A stretch of DNA of 64,000 nucleotides from Maribellus sp. CM-23 (GCF_021354595.1 NZ_JADWYJ010000001.1:287446-351445), one strand, 5' to 3'; numbered from the stretch's first letter, positions 8,240-17,595 are shown. The notes: generated by a model not told the origin, from the sequence alone. Made by a program: numbers and translations.

Positions 8240-11200
8240 TTAAAATGTTGCCGATACGCCCAAGGTCAACGTTTTGCTAAGTGGATACATACGTCCCAAA
8301 TCATCATCCGGATGTTCGGGGTCCACAAATTTCACCCCTGTAATCGTGAACAGGTTGTAGGCATTGGCAAATACACGCAAATTCATGGTCGAAAGCGCTT
8401 TAACCTTTGGCAGGGTATAACCCAGTTCAACGCTTTTCAAACGCAGGTAGGCAGTGCTCACACGGTTGAATTCCGAGTTGCCGTGCGGGTAGTTTCCGGT
8501 AAAACCGTAGTATCCACTTATCCATTTTGTTTCAGGATCGTAAGGGTCGGCCATCGGATCTTCCGGATGCCAGCGATCGAGGTATTGTTCCAGTGTTCCG
8601 CCACCGTTGCTTCCCCAGATAGAGTACAGCGGTTCTTTGTATTCCATTGAACCCAGTGCCGATCCCTGGAAAAGCAGGTTCATATCAAAATTTTTGTAGG
8701 ACATTTCGTAGCTCAAACTGAAGTTCAGCCAAGGTGTCTGGTCAAAAGCTATCGGATGTTCATCCAGGCCGTCAATCTGGCCATCGCCGTTCCAATCAAC
8801 GTATTTATAATCGCCGGGCAGTACATTTCTTTCTTTGTAAATCGCATAATTCCATATGTCATCCCAACTTTCGTAGCGTCCTGCCGATTCGTAACCAAAC
8901 TGTATCCCCTGGTAACGGTTGCTTAAGTTGTTGTTACGCCACTGGTCGTATGAATTTCCATAGGGACCTTTTTCCGAAGCTGTCATATATTTCTGACGGG
9001 TTATGGTTCCGATGGCTTTTACCTTGTATTGGAAATCGCCAATTCGGTTCCGGTGAGAAAGTTCGAGGTCCATACCAAAGTGGCGGTCGCTATCAAGGTT
9101 TTCCCTCGGAGCTGTTGCTCCAACAACAGTGGGCAGATCGCCTGAACGACGGGCAAAACGTCCCTTTCTGCGACGATCGAAATAATCGAACGAGAAGCCA
9201 AACAGTCCATCCCAGCCTTCAAAGTCAACACCAATGTCGAATGTGTGGGCAGTAAACCACGTGATCAGCTCGTTGGGAAGTGCCAGCGTTGAAACACCGT
9301 ATACAAAATCGCCTCCGAACACATAACCGGGCGCATACTGGTTGTAGTAACCTTTTTCGGCATTACCGCTTACCGCCGGGTACGTATAACCCGTTGCCCA
9401 GTCGTATTGCAGGGCACCGTCATCACCCAGCACACCATAACTGGCACGCAGTTTTAGCTGGTCAACAAACGACAAAGATGAAATTGACTGGAAGAAAGAC
9501 TCTTCCGACACACGCCAACCTACCGATGCTGAAGGGAAGAATCCCCATTGGTGGCCTTTGGCAAATTTTGAAGAACCGTCGTAACGGAATTGTACTTCCG
9601 CTATGTAACGATCGGCATAAGCATAATTCAACCTTCCGATCAATGCCGAGTTGGCCAGTTCGTAAATATCGTTCAACCCACTGTGCATCCCGCCGATCTG
9701 GTCTTCATCGGTACCGGCAAAAAGATACTCCATACCAAAAGCCAGGTCGCGTTGTGCGTAAAAGTTATCACCGGTCCGCTTCTGTGTTTCCCAACCCAAC
9801 AGTCCGCCCAGCTTATGAACATCGGCAAACGTATTGTTGTAATTCAAAATAAACTGTCCCAACACCTGCTGCTTGTTGTACATTTCGCGACGAATCTGGT
9901 TGGGCGAACTTGAGTTGTACAGTTTTGAATCGTACGAATCAGTCATCGAATTATAGGCATACTGGTAGTATTCTTTCCGGTAAATATTGTTGTCGTCAGA
10001 CCGGTAGTCGTAACTAATCAATGCCTTAGCCGACAAACCGGTTAATGCGTGCGAAACGGTTCCGAAGTCGAAATTCAAGGCTGCAGAAGACTGGAAGTAT
10101 TTCTGGTTGTATTTGCGGTAACCTGAAATGTCCGAAGTCATTTTTGCCACCGTGTTTTCTTCCAGGTCCAATCCTTCGTAGTTAAGCATTGTGTTTTCAG
10201 GGTCGGCATAAGCCGGGTACAACACCCCCTGGCGCCAGTAGTTGCGAATAATATCCGAAGCGCTGGAATAAGGATTGTTGCGGTTATCGTTGATACCACT
10301 CAGGTTCAGATCGAATGTTAGACCGTTGGCAATTTCGGTACTGATATTGGAACGCAGGTTGTACTTCTCGTAGTTCAAATCGCCTGATTTGAAAAAGCCT
10401 TCCTGGAAAAAATAGCCCATTGCAACGTAGTATTGGGTTTTGTCGGTACCTCCAGAAATACTAACATCGTGCTGGCTTTGCGGAGAATAATCAGAGAACA
10501 GTAAAGAAGTCCAGTCGGTTGTGCGACGTGTTCCGTTGCGGAAATCTTCAAAATCCTGTTCGTCGTAAATGATGCTTCCTCCGTTAATGTTGTTCATCGC
10601 TTTTTCGTTGTAAAGCGTCATGGTTTCAAAGGCATCAGCCAGCACCGGCATTCCGGAAGGTTTCTGGAACGTAAAAGATCCGTTGTACGAAACCGTTGTT
10701 TTTCCTTCGCTGGAACCTTTTTTAGTTGTTACCAGGATAACCCCGTTGGCGGCGCGCACCCCGTAAATGGCTGCCGAAGCATCTTTTAACACCGAAATGT
10801 CTTCGATATCGTTGGAGTTCAAACGCTGAAATTCGGCAGTAGTACGCGGAACCCCGTCAATTACCACCAGGGGAGCACCTAAACCGCGAATATCGAAGCT
10901 ATTGTTGAAAGCCCCCGGCTCGGCACTTTTCTGCCATACACGTACACCGGCCACCCTACCGGCCAGCATGTTTTGCGGGTTTTCGTTTTTGGTCTGGCGC
11001 ATTTCATCACCTTTCACGCCGGCAACAGATCCGGTTAGGGTCACTTTTTTCTGAACACCGTACCCCACAACCACTACCTCTTCCAGGTCTTGCGCATCAA
11101 CTTCCAGCCGCACATTAATTTTGGTGCGTCCGTTCACGCTTTCTTCTTTGGTAGTATATCCCAGAAACTGAAATACCAGGGTACCATTCTGCGGCACTTC

Positions 11201-11410
11201 AATGGTATACTCACCGTCAATATTGGTAATCGTACCTACCGTGGTGTTTTTGATCGCCACCGTAGCTCCGATAATCGGCTCGTTGTTGTTGTCAGTAACA
11301 ATACCCGAAACCGTAGTATTTTGTGCCCAGGATGAAAAGGGCACAAAAATCATAAGGAACACAATCATACGCAGCAATTGCGTAACTTTTGCATATCGAT
11401 TTTCAATCAT
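8240..11410 (-). CDS. SusC/RagA-type TonB-dependent outer-membrane transporter
   Basis: A 1056-residue SusC-like protein. It has a signal peptide ending near FSSWAQN, then a carboxypeptidase-regulatory-like domain (VSGIVTDNNNEPIIGATV), the Bacteroidota TonB-box region (EEVVVVGYGVQKK) and a plug domain (DIRGLGAPLVVIDGVPR ... GVRAANGVILVTTKKG). A 22-stranded barrel follows and ends in the aromatic-terminated strand LTLGVSATF. It imports oligosaccharides into the periplasm using TonB energy, together with the SusD lipoprotein encoded next. The gene starts 21 bases after the GH76 stop, so the GH76 and the surface lipoprotein lie upstream of susC in this operon, which is less common than susC first. 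Confidence 0.97.
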   Translation of the reverse strand: MIENRYAKVTQLLRMIVFLMIFVPFSSWAQNTTVSGIVTDNNNEPIIGATVAIKNTTVGTITNIDGEYTIEVPQNGTLVFQFLGYTTKEESVNGRTKINVRLEVDAQDLEEVVVVGYGVQKKVTLTGSVAGVKGDEMRQTKNENPQNMLAGRVAGVRVWQKSAEPGAFNNSFDIRGLGAPLVVIDGVPRTTAEFQRLNSNDIEDISVLKDASAAIYGVRAANGVILVTTKKGSSEGKTTVSYNGSFTFQKPSGMPVLADAFETMTLYNEKAMNNINGGSIIYDEQDFEDFRNGTRRTTDWTSLLFSDYSPQSQHDVSISGGTDKTQYYVAMGYFFQEGFFKSGDLNYEKYNLRSNISTEIANGLTFDLNLSGINDNRNNPYSSASDIIRNYWRQGVLYPAYADPENTMLNYEGLDLEENTVAKMTSDISGYRKYNQKYFQSSAALNFDFGTVSHALTGLSAKALISYDYRSDDNNIYRKEYYQYAYNSMTDSYDSKLYNSSSPNQIRREMYNKQQVLGQFILNYNNTFADVHKLGGLLGWETQKRTGDNFYAQRDLAFGMEYLFAGTDEDQIGGMHSGLNDIYELANSALIGRLNYAYADRYIAEVQFRYDGSSKFAKGHQWGFFPSASVGWRVSEESFFQSISSLSFVDQLKLRASYGVLGDDGALQYDWATGYTYPAVSGNAEKGYYNQYAPGYVFGGDFVYGVSTLALPNELITWFTAHTFDIGVDFEGWDGLFGFSFDYFDRRRKGRFARRSGDLPTVVGATAPRENLDSDRHFGMDLELSHRNRIGDFQYKVKAIGTITRQKYMTASEKGPYGNSYDQWRNNNLSNRYQGIQFGYESAGRYESWDDIWNYAIYKERNVLPGDYKYVDWNGDGQIDGLDEHPIAFDQTPWLNFSLSYEMSYKNFDMNLLFQGSALGSMEYKEPLYSIWGSNGGGTLEQYLDRWHPEDPMADPYDPETKWISGYYGFTGNYPHGNSEFNRVSTAYLRLKSVELGYTLPKVKALSTMNLRVFANAYNLFTITGVKFVDPEHPDDDLGRMYPLSKTLTLGVSATF

Positions 11411-11431
11411 AAGAATAAATTTTATTTCGTT

Positions 11432-12880
11432 TTATTTTTCCAGTTCGTAGCGTGCCAGCACGGCATACTCGGCAGCAAAGGCAAAGCTGAACATCCCTTC
11501 GGTGTTGTTCCTGGCCTTGTCCTGATTCCAACCTACCAGCAAGTTTGTAGGCAGAATGCCGTTGTATAAGAAGTTTTCGTAGCCGAAATCAAGGTTTTTC
11601 TGGAAGCTTTCGATGTATTCGCCTACGTTTTCATAGACAGGGTATACATCCACATAGCCACGCATCATTACACCATTGAACCAGTTCCTGAAACCGCTGA
11701 TATCGTATGTATAATAGCCGGGTCTCGTTTCACCCAAGCGGGCGAAGTAGTCAAAACTGGCGTCCGACAGTTTTTGGGCATCGCTCAGGTAAGCATTATC
11801 TCCGGTAGCCCTGAACAGGTCGGCTGCTCCTGAAAGCATGGTTCCGCTGTTGTAAGTGATGGCAGGCCCAACCCGGTCGCGGCAAGAAATTCCTTTGCGG
11901 TAAGTTACTCCGTCGATTACTTCCGTTTGTGGATTTCCGGGCGTACATCCTCCCATCATATCGTCGTAAACACCGTCGGAGCGCAACAGGTATTTCTTTT
12001 GCCAATCGTACACCTTTTTGGCAAAATCGAGGTAATAATCGCTTTTCTTCATCTGCGCAGTTTTGCGGGTCTTTTTGTCCGCAGCATCGATGTAGCGATG
12101 CGTTATTTCATCGTTTTTGTCCTTGTACAATTCGGACAACCACACCAACGGACTCACCATCGGTCCGTTACTGCAAGAATGTTTGGTAACATAACCCGGT
12201 CCCCAGGTAATACCTCCAATTTCCTCTCCGTTGGCATCGCGGGTACAATCCCATCCGTCCAGAACATATTCTGTGAGGTATTCGGCTTTTTGCAAATACT
12301 CGTTGTTACCGGTAAGTTTATAGGCTTCGAGAAACTCGCGCACGAGCCACATTTGATCGTCGTAAACGTTTTCGATTCCTTCTACTTTAGCCGAACCTTT
12401 CGAAGCTCCGCGGTTTACACCGTACACCGACCATTCTTTGGTTTGAGTGTAGGAAACCAATTCGAAGGTACCCATGTAATAAGCTGCGTTATCGTACAAT
12501 TGGTACAACAATTCAGCATACCGGTTAAAATTCGCGTCGTAAAGGGCAGCATTTCCACTCGCTTTCTGAGCTTTCAGCCCGTGAAGAATTGCATTAACCG
12601 CCTCAATGGCGCTGGTATACATCCATACACTTCCCTTTTCTTCCGATCTAACATCCGTATAAGGATTGTAGTAGCGTGCCATGGCCATTCCATCTCCGGT
12701 AAAATGAGATTCAACGGCGGCATCTGTCAGTTCCATGGCCCGAAGCAAGTTCTGCTCGGCAAGACTCACCTCCACCGGCGGATCGACCGGACCGTCGTCG
12801 CTGGTCGATTTACTGCAGGCAATGGTTATTAAAGACGTAAGACAGCAAATAAAGAATATTGTGCTAAATTTTCTCATCAT
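11432..12880 (-). CDS. GH76 family endo-alpha-1,6-mannanase lipoprotein
   Basis: A 482-residue lipoprotein (lipobox ITIACSK, C22) with an (alpha/alpha)6 barrel typical of GH76. The diagnostic catalytic Asp pair is in NVYDDQMWL (D174, D175), and MYTSAIEAVNAILHGLK and YNSGTMLSGAADLFRATG match conserved barrel helices. GH76 enzymes cut the alpha-1,6-mannan backbone of yeast-type mannan and similar glycans. As a predicted surface lipoprotein it would produce the oligosaccharides imported by the adjacent SusCD. It starts 8 bases after the stop of the upstream surface lipoprotein gene, so the two are translationally close. Two ATGs are adjacent (12880 and 12877); the choice does not affect the lipobox. 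Confidence 0.92.
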   Translation of the reverse strand: MMRKFSTIFFICCLTSLITIACSKSTSDDGPVDPPVEVSLAEQNLLRAMELTDAAVESHFTGDGMAMARYYNPYTDVRSEEKGSVWMYTSAIEAVNAILHGLKAQKASGNAALYDANFNRYAELLYQLYDNAAYYMGTFELVSYTQTKEWSVYGVNRGASKGSAKVEGIENVYDDQMWLVREFLEAYKLTGNNEYLQKAEYLTEYVLDGWDCTRDANGEEIGGITWGPGYVTKHSCSNGPMVSPLVWLSELYKDKNDEITHRYIDAADKKTRKTAQMKKSDYYLDFAKKVYDWQKKYLLRSDGVYDDMMGGCTPGNPQTEVIDGVTYRKGISCRDRVGPAITYNSGTMLSGAADLFRATGDNAYLSDAQKLSDASFDYFARLGETRPGYYTYDISGFRNWFNGVMMRGYVDVYPVYENVGEYIESFQKNLDFGYENFLYNGILPTNLLVGWNQDKARNNTEGMFSFAFAAEYAVLARYELEK

Positions 12881-12888
12881 ATACTTTT

Positions 12889-14706
12889 TTAGTTCATGTT
12901 AACACCGTGAATAACCAGCTTATTTTCACCGGTATTGGCGGCGCCGTTGTACACGCCAATGGCAATGGTCACTCCCTGTCCATTAAACTGCGCCAAATCG
13001 TACACAAACGATGCGTAGGCTTCCGGATTGTCGGCACCACCTTCTCCGTGTTTGAATTTCCAGCATCCTTCTTCTGCGGCACTGGCCTCCTGGGCAGTGT
13101 TCGACTGTGGCGACAAATGCGTAACCGTTCCGTCGTCCTGAATGGCCGTAACTTTGAAATAGGTATAGTTGTCTCCGAAATTCCGGGTACTGAAATTCAA
13201 CTGATTGCTACCCGGGGCAATGTCAAACTTGGCATACAGATACGATTCCGGCACTTTTGTATCCACATCCGGAGTATTACGGGTTTTGATGATGTATCCT
13301 TCTGACGGGAATACTTCCGGGTCTTTTCGGAGCGGAACAAACGACCACTCGGCTGCAATGTGAGCAACATCGCGCCAAGCACGGTAAGCATCAACATAGT
13401 TATCGCGGTTACCGCCGATTGGGCTGATACCGGTAAACGAAGATTTGGTGTGCGCCATGGTGGAGCGGGCTGTTTCTGCCGTTAATTTCCAGCCTTCAAC
13501 TACTTCTGTACCTGGCAGCCAATCCCAGTTTTCCACCTTCCGGTCGGCAAAACGAATGGCACGCAAAACCAGTTGTTTCCAATAATCACCGGTTTGCTGG
13601 CGGTAAATACCAACAGCTATAATCACTTCTTTTCCGACGTAGTCGCTAAGATCGAACTCAAAATCAGTATAGTTGCCCGAACCATAGGTTTTGGTTTCGC
13701 CAATTTTTACTGCAGCAGGCTGTGCGGCTGAAAGATCTACCACCTGCACGCCAAAATGGGCAGGCGCAGCTTCATCTGCATTGTGTGTACGTAATCTTAA
13801 AGACAGTATTTTGTTGTCTTCAGTAATGAGTTTGCTTCCGTAAACAAACGAATCAAATACATCCAGATCGGCCGGATTATTTTGTTCGTCACCGTTATTG
13901 CGAATTTGAATGGTAGTACCTTCGTTTTGCTCCTGCCATGCTCCCTGGAAATCGAGCGTACACATATAGTTACATGCCCAGTCCCAGTGCGGGTATGCAT
14001 CGGCATTGCGTCCGCCGCGATACTCATTGAAATACCATTTATCGGCTTCTGCCAGGTCGTCGGCCGTTAAACCACGCAACAATTCCTGGCTTCCCATCTG
14101 AATATCGATGGTCACCACTCCGTCTGCAAAATCATCTTTGCCAATTTCTTTGGTGATGGTTGCATAATCGGTCTTGGAGAATACCAGCGTATAATTATCA
14201 GCCACCAGGTTTCCAATCACATACTTACCATCGGCATCGCTTGTAACCGTACCGGCCGGGCCAACACTAACCGTTACACCGGCAAGAGGAGCTCCCCCGT
14301 TTTTGGCATCGCTAATGGTTCCCATAATTTTTGCCGAAGCATTTACCATGGTCACATTGGCGGTAGCCACATTGGCAGCGTCAAATTTTTCGGAAGTAAC
14401 TGTCACACTAACAGTCAACCAACCATCTTTCGAAAACTTAACGGCATGGGTTTTTACCGACACATTTTCGAAGCTGTACTTTCCTTCAGCATCGCTGGTT
14501 GCGGTAGCATCTTCCTCATTCACTCCCGAAAGCGTAACCAAAACGTCCGAGACGGGCAATCCGTCACCATCGGTAACGGTTCCGCTAACAGTACCCAAGC
14601 CGATATCTACCGACTCGTCATCTTTTTCGCAGGAACTTAAAAAGGCCAAGGCCGTCCCCAACAATACAGCGAACACAAAGGTCCGTGAGATTTTAATTAG
14701 TTTCAT
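12889..14706 (-). CDS. Surface lipoprotein with regulatory-like beta domains and tandem beta-sandwich repeats (candidate glycan-binding protein)
   Basis: A 605-residue lipoprotein (lipobox LSSCEK, C26). Residues of about 38-205 hold two carboxypeptidase-regulatory-like sandwiches (GTVSGTVTDGDGLPVSDVLV and IMGTISDAKNGGAPLAGVTV). The rest contains two related carbohydrate-binding-like modules: the first has FDLSDYVGKEVIIAVGIYR, the second YDLAQFNGQGVTIAIGVYN. It has no hydrolase motif. As the first gene of the operon, ahead of GH76 and SusCD, it is best read as a surface glycan-binding protein, but no binding family is recognised and the function is inferred. Transcription probably starts in the 329-bp gap shared with the divergent regulator. 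Confidence 0.75.
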   Translation of the reverse strand: MKLIKISRTFVFAVLLGTALAFLSSCEKDDESVDIGLGTVSGTVTDGDGLPVSDVLVTLSGVNEEDATATSDAEGKYSFENVSVKTHAVKFSKDGWLTVSVTVTSEKFDAANVATANVTMVNASAKIMGTISDAKNGGAPLAGVTVSVGPAGTVTSDADGKYVIGNLVADNYTLVFSKTDYATITKEIGKDDFADGVVTIDIQMGSQELLRGLTADDLAEADKWYFNEYRGGRNADAYPHWDWACNYMCTLDFQGAWQEQNEGTTIQIRNNGDEQNNPADLDVFDSFVYGSKLITEDNKILSLRLRTHNADEAAPAHFGVQVVDLSAAQPAAVKIGETKTYGSGNYTDFEFDLSDYVGKEVIIAVGIYRQQTGDYWKQLVLRAIRFADRKVENWDWLPGTEVVEGWKLTAETARSTMAHTKSSFTGISPIGGNRDNYVDAYRAWRDVAHIAAEWSFVPLRKDPEVFPSEGYIIKTRNTPDVDTKVPESYLYAKFDIAPGSNQLNFSTRNFGDNYTYFKVTAIQDDGTVTHLSPQSNTAQEASAAEEGCWKFKHGEGGADNPEAYASFVYDLAQFNGQGVTIAIGVYNGAANTGENKLVIHGVNMN

Positions 14707-14766
14707 TATTAGAATACATTTAAATAAGTTAAAAACCTTGTTCAGTTCATTTGAACCTATTGTTTC

Positions 14767-14788
14767 ATTGTGAATCCACGTTCACAAT
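14767..14788. promoter_or_regulatory. 22-bp palindrome upstream of the mannan operon
   Basis: ATTGTGAA-TCCACG-TTCACAAT is a perfect 8-bp inverted repeat with a 6-base spacer, 60 bases upstream of the first operon ATG (14706). The symmetry suggests a site for a dimeric regulator. It resembles a CRP site, but the TGTGA/TCACA half-sites are 8 rather than 6 bases apart. The binding protein is unknown. Confidence 0.5.
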
Positions 14789-14829
14789 CAGCACATACTT
14801 TTTGTGAGTGGACAAATGTTGGCGGAAGT

Positions 14830-14858
14830 GGTTAAAATTTGGGTTAAAACAGGGTTAG
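14830..14858 (+). promoter_or_regulatory. Phased GGTTAA direct repeats, candidate operator for the SARP-like regulator
   Basis: Three direct repeats start at 14830 (GGTTAAAA), 14842 (GGTTAAAA) and 14853 (GGTTAG), spaced 12 and 11 bases, about one helical turn each. OmpR/SARP-type winged-helix proteins typically bind head-to-tail repeats with about 11-bp spacing. The next gene to the right encodes such a protein. The repeats lie 124-152 bases upstream of the operon ATG and 178-206 bases upstream of the regulator ATG. The assignment is inferred from spacing and neighbourhood. Confidence 0.45.
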
Positions 14859-14939
14859 TTTCCCAAAAAACTTATTAATCTATCAGCGTGTTAGTGTTTC
14901 TTACGCTATAATTAATTGAGGTACTTGGGGCAAACCTCG

Positions 14940-14973
14940 TTGGGCTCGTGCTGTCATAATTTTCATATCTTTA
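14940..14973 (+). promoter_or_regulatory. Possible promoter of the regulator gene
   Basis: TTG at 14940 and TATCTTTA at 14966-14973 roughly match the Bacteroidota vegetative pattern (TTTG near -33, TAnnTTTG near -7), about 62 bases before the regulator ATG. The spacing (23 bases) is a little long and the -7 box lacks the final G, so this is weak. Confidence 0.3.
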
Positions 14974-15035
14974 CCGCACAATTACATTTTCTAATCCTAA
15001 AGAAATAAGTTCCAACAAAGGAAATATTTGAAACT

Positions 15036-17549
15036 ATGCTTGTATCAGTAAAACTACATTGCTACATACTTTTACTTTTCACTCTTTTAGGGGTTCAGAA
15101 ATCATTTCTGGGAGGATTGAAGTTTAGCGGTGGCGAACAGCCCATCGACAAAAGAACTTCGTACAATGTTTTTGGAGATAATCAGGTAACATTTACCGAC
15201 AGCTTTGTTATTGATTTTAACCTGTCTCTTTATCCCACCACCCAAATCGGGTACATTATCCGCATCAAAAACCAGGAAAACAATACGATCTACAACCTCT
15301 TTTTTGACGGACAAGGCAGCGAGCTTTCATTCAAATTTAACGAAGAGGGCAAGAACAACCTGATTACCGCCAATATGGATAAGGAAGAATTGCTGAACAT
15401 GCACTGGTTCAAAATGAAACTATCATTCGACCTGAAACGCGATTCGATAACGCTCGCCATTCATGACAAAACCTTTGGCACCGGCAATGGCAGTCTTCCC
15501 AATCCTTGCAGTCCGGTTATCCTTTTCGGAAAAAGTGATTTTATAATTGACGTCCCCACATTTGCAATAAAAGATCTCTCCGTGGGCAACACAGCAAAAT
15601 ACCTGTTCCCGCTGAAAGAGAACGAGGGAAACATTGTTCACGACCAAAAGGGGAAAGATATTGGAGAAGTCTCCAACCCGGAATGGCTGATTAACGATGC
15701 CTACCACTGGCGCTACCAAACTTCGTTTCAATCGCAATCGGTTGCCGGGGCCAATTACAACCCGCTAAAAAAAGAGATCTATTATTTTAACCGCGACTCG
15801 ATACATATATACAATGTACGATCGGGCCACACCGAGATAAAAGTATTTGATGAAAAATGTCCCGTCGAACTGATATTGGGGACCAATTTCCTCGATCCGG
15901 AGCACAACAAACTATACACCTATGAAGTGTTTTATGAAGCGCCCTACGAAGGTTCAACCGTAGCCAGTCTTGATCTGAACACCTACCAATGGACCGGTGA
16001 AAGCAAGGAACTGTTGCCCACCCAACTACATCACCACGGTGCTTATTTCGATCCGTCAACCGAGCAATACACGTTGTTCGGAGGTTTTGGAAGTATGCAT
16101 TACAGCAAGAATTTTTTTCTGTATGATTTGAATACGAGGGCGTGGAATGTGTTTGATAAAATCCCCGGAGATTTCCTGTCACCCCGTTATTTTTCTTCGG
16201 TAGGTTACCTCAAGCAGAACAATTCGATTTACATCTTTGGCGGCATGGGCAACGAATCGGGCGAACAAATCGTCGGCAGAAAATACTACTACGATTTATA
16301 CCGGATAGATCTGAATACAAAGCAAATTTCAAAGCTTTGGCAAATTCACTGGAAAGAAGACAATGTAGTGCCCGTCAGAGGAATGGTGATACTGAATGAC
16401 TCGTGTTTCTATACCCTGTGTTATCCTGAGCATTTTTCGGATTCTTTTCTGAAGCTCTACCGCTTCTCGATGAGCGATGGCAGCTATGAAGTTCTGGGAG
16501 ATTCCATTCCGATTCATTCCGACAAAATTACCACCAATGCCAATCTTTATTACGATGCCGGGCTGAATAACCTGTATGCCACCGTCCAGGAGTTTGATGA
16601 CGATATTTCGTCGAACCTGAAAGTATATTCGCTGGCTTTCCCTCCCATTACTGCCGAGGAGCTTAAAAGCTATTCAAAAAGTAAAGACAGTAATGTAGCG
16701 GTGCTTTTAATCGTTCTTATTTCGGGTGCAGCCATTGGCATAAGTTACCTTTTTTACCAACGGCGCAGGCAAATGCAGGAAACCGATGAGTATGGCCTAC
16801 CAATTTCGCGCGATGCCGGGGTTAAAAGTCACACACCTGCCCGGGCCAATTCCATTTATCTTTTTGGCGATTTTGAAGTGCGCGACCGGAGAAACAAAGA
16901 CATTACTTACCTGTTCAGCGAAAAACTGAAACAGGCTTTTTGCCTGATTCTTCAACACAGTGCCGAAGACGACGGAATCGCCTCTCAACGTTTAAGCGAC
17001 ATTTTATGGCCCGGAAGACCCGCCACCAAAGTGAAGAATTCGAGAGGCGTTACCATCAATCACCTGCGCAAGGCATTGAGCGAACTGGATGGAATCGAAT
17101 TGATTTACGAAAGGGGATGTTTCAAGATTGTACAAACCGATGAGCTCTATTGCGACTACACCCGCTGTATTCAGATCATTTCTGCAGAAAATACAGAACA
17201 ATACCGCGATGAATTGTTATCGCTTATCACCCGTGGTAAATTTTTGAAACTTTCGGATCATTCGCTTTACGATTCGTTCAAAGAGGCAATGGAACAAAAG
17301 CTGGAACCGGTATTGCTGCTTGAGCTGGAGAAATGTTTTGAAGCCGAATCGTTCCGCTCTGTCATCAACATTGCTGAAGCCATATTCAACATTGATCCTT
17401 TAAACGATACGGCACTTGCTTACCAGGTAAAGGCTATGCAGCGACTGAAAATGAGTGAAGAAGCGCTGATCAGGTACCAATCTTTCGTGCTTGAGTACAA
17501 GAGGGTAATGGGGAATCCGTATCCATATTCGTTTAAAAGTTATAGTTAG
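15036..17549 (+). CDS. Membrane-anchored transcriptional regulator: lectin-like domain, Kelch propeller, TM helix, SARP-type winged helix and BTAD-like tail
   Basis: An 837-residue protein. It has a signal/anchor sequence (about residues 1-25), a concanavalin/LamG-like beta region (about 30-200) and Kelch-type blades (for example TLFGGFGSMHYSK near 345 and SIYIFGGMGNESGEQ near 397). One transmembrane helix follows (VAVLLIVLISGAAIGISYLFY, about 553-573). The cytoplasmic part begins with an OmpR/SARP winged helix (SIYLFGDFEVRD; LSDILWPGR; NSRGVTINHLRKAL; about 605-705) and ends in a helical BTAD/TPR-like tail (YQVKAMQRLKMSEEALIRY). This is a one-component sensor that would carry a periplasmic glycan signal directly to DNA. 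Its divergent position beside the mannan operon, which lacks any hybrid two-component or ECF/anti-sigma gene, makes it the likely local regulator. Confidence 0.8.
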   Translation: MLVSVKLHCYILLLFTLLGVQKSFLGGLKFSGGEQPIDKRTSYNVFGDNQVTFTDSFVIDFNLSLYPTTQIGYIIRIKNQENNTIYNLFFDGQGSELSFKFNEEGKNNLITANMDKEELLNMHWFKMKLSFDLKRDSITLAIHDKTFGTGNGSLPNPCSPVILFGKSDFIIDVPTFAIKDLSVGNTAKYLFPLKENEGNIVHDQKGKDIGEVSNPEWLINDAYHWRYQTSFQSQSVAGANYNPLKKEIYYFNRDSIHIYNVRSGHTEIKVFDEKCPVELILGTNFLDPEHNKLYTYEVFYEAPYEGSTVASLDLNTYQWTGESKELLPTQLHHHGAYFDPSTEQYTLFGGFGSMHYSKNFFLYDLNTRAWNVFDKIPGDFLSPRYFSSVGYLKQNNSIYIFGGMGNESGEQIVGRKYYYDLYRIDLNTKQISKLWQIHWKEDNVVPVRGMVILNDSCFYTLCYPEHFSDSFLKLYRFSMSDGSYEVLGDSIPIHSDKITTNANLYYDAGLNNLYATVQEFDDDISSNLKVYSLAFPPITAEELKSYSKSKDSNVAVLLIVLISGAAIGISYLFYQRRRQMQETDEYGLPISRDAGVKSHTPARANSIYLFGDFEVRDRRNKDITYLFSEKLKQAFCLILQHSAEDDGIASQRLSDILWPGRPATKVKNSRGVTINHLRKALSELDGIELIYERGCFKIVQTDELYCDYTRCIQIISAENTEQYRDELLSLITRGKFLKLSDHSLYDSFKEAMEQKLEPVLLLELEKCFEAESFRSVINIAEAIFNIDPLNDTALAYQVKAMQRLKMSEEALIRYQSFVLEYKRVMGNPYPYSFKSYS

Positions 17550-17595
17550 TTCGGTTTTAACTGATTTTTATTCTTGGTTAAAACCAAACTAACTA
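17543..17595. terminator. 19-bp inverted repeat between convergent genes, overlapping the regulator stop codon
   Basis: TAGTTAGTTCGGTTTTAAC (17543-17561) pairs with GTTAAAACCAAACTAACTA (17577-17595), with one G-U type mismatch and a 15-base loop. The left arm contains the TAG stop of the regulator, and the aldolase gene ends 66 bases further on the opposite strand. It could terminate both transcripts, but neither flank has a long U-tract, so it may instead be a stability hairpin. Confidence 0.5.

Noticed and set aside
14769..14786. Canonical CRP site upstream of the mannan operon
   Set aside because: TGTGA and TCACA are separated by 8 rather than 6 bases; kept only as an unassigned palindrome.
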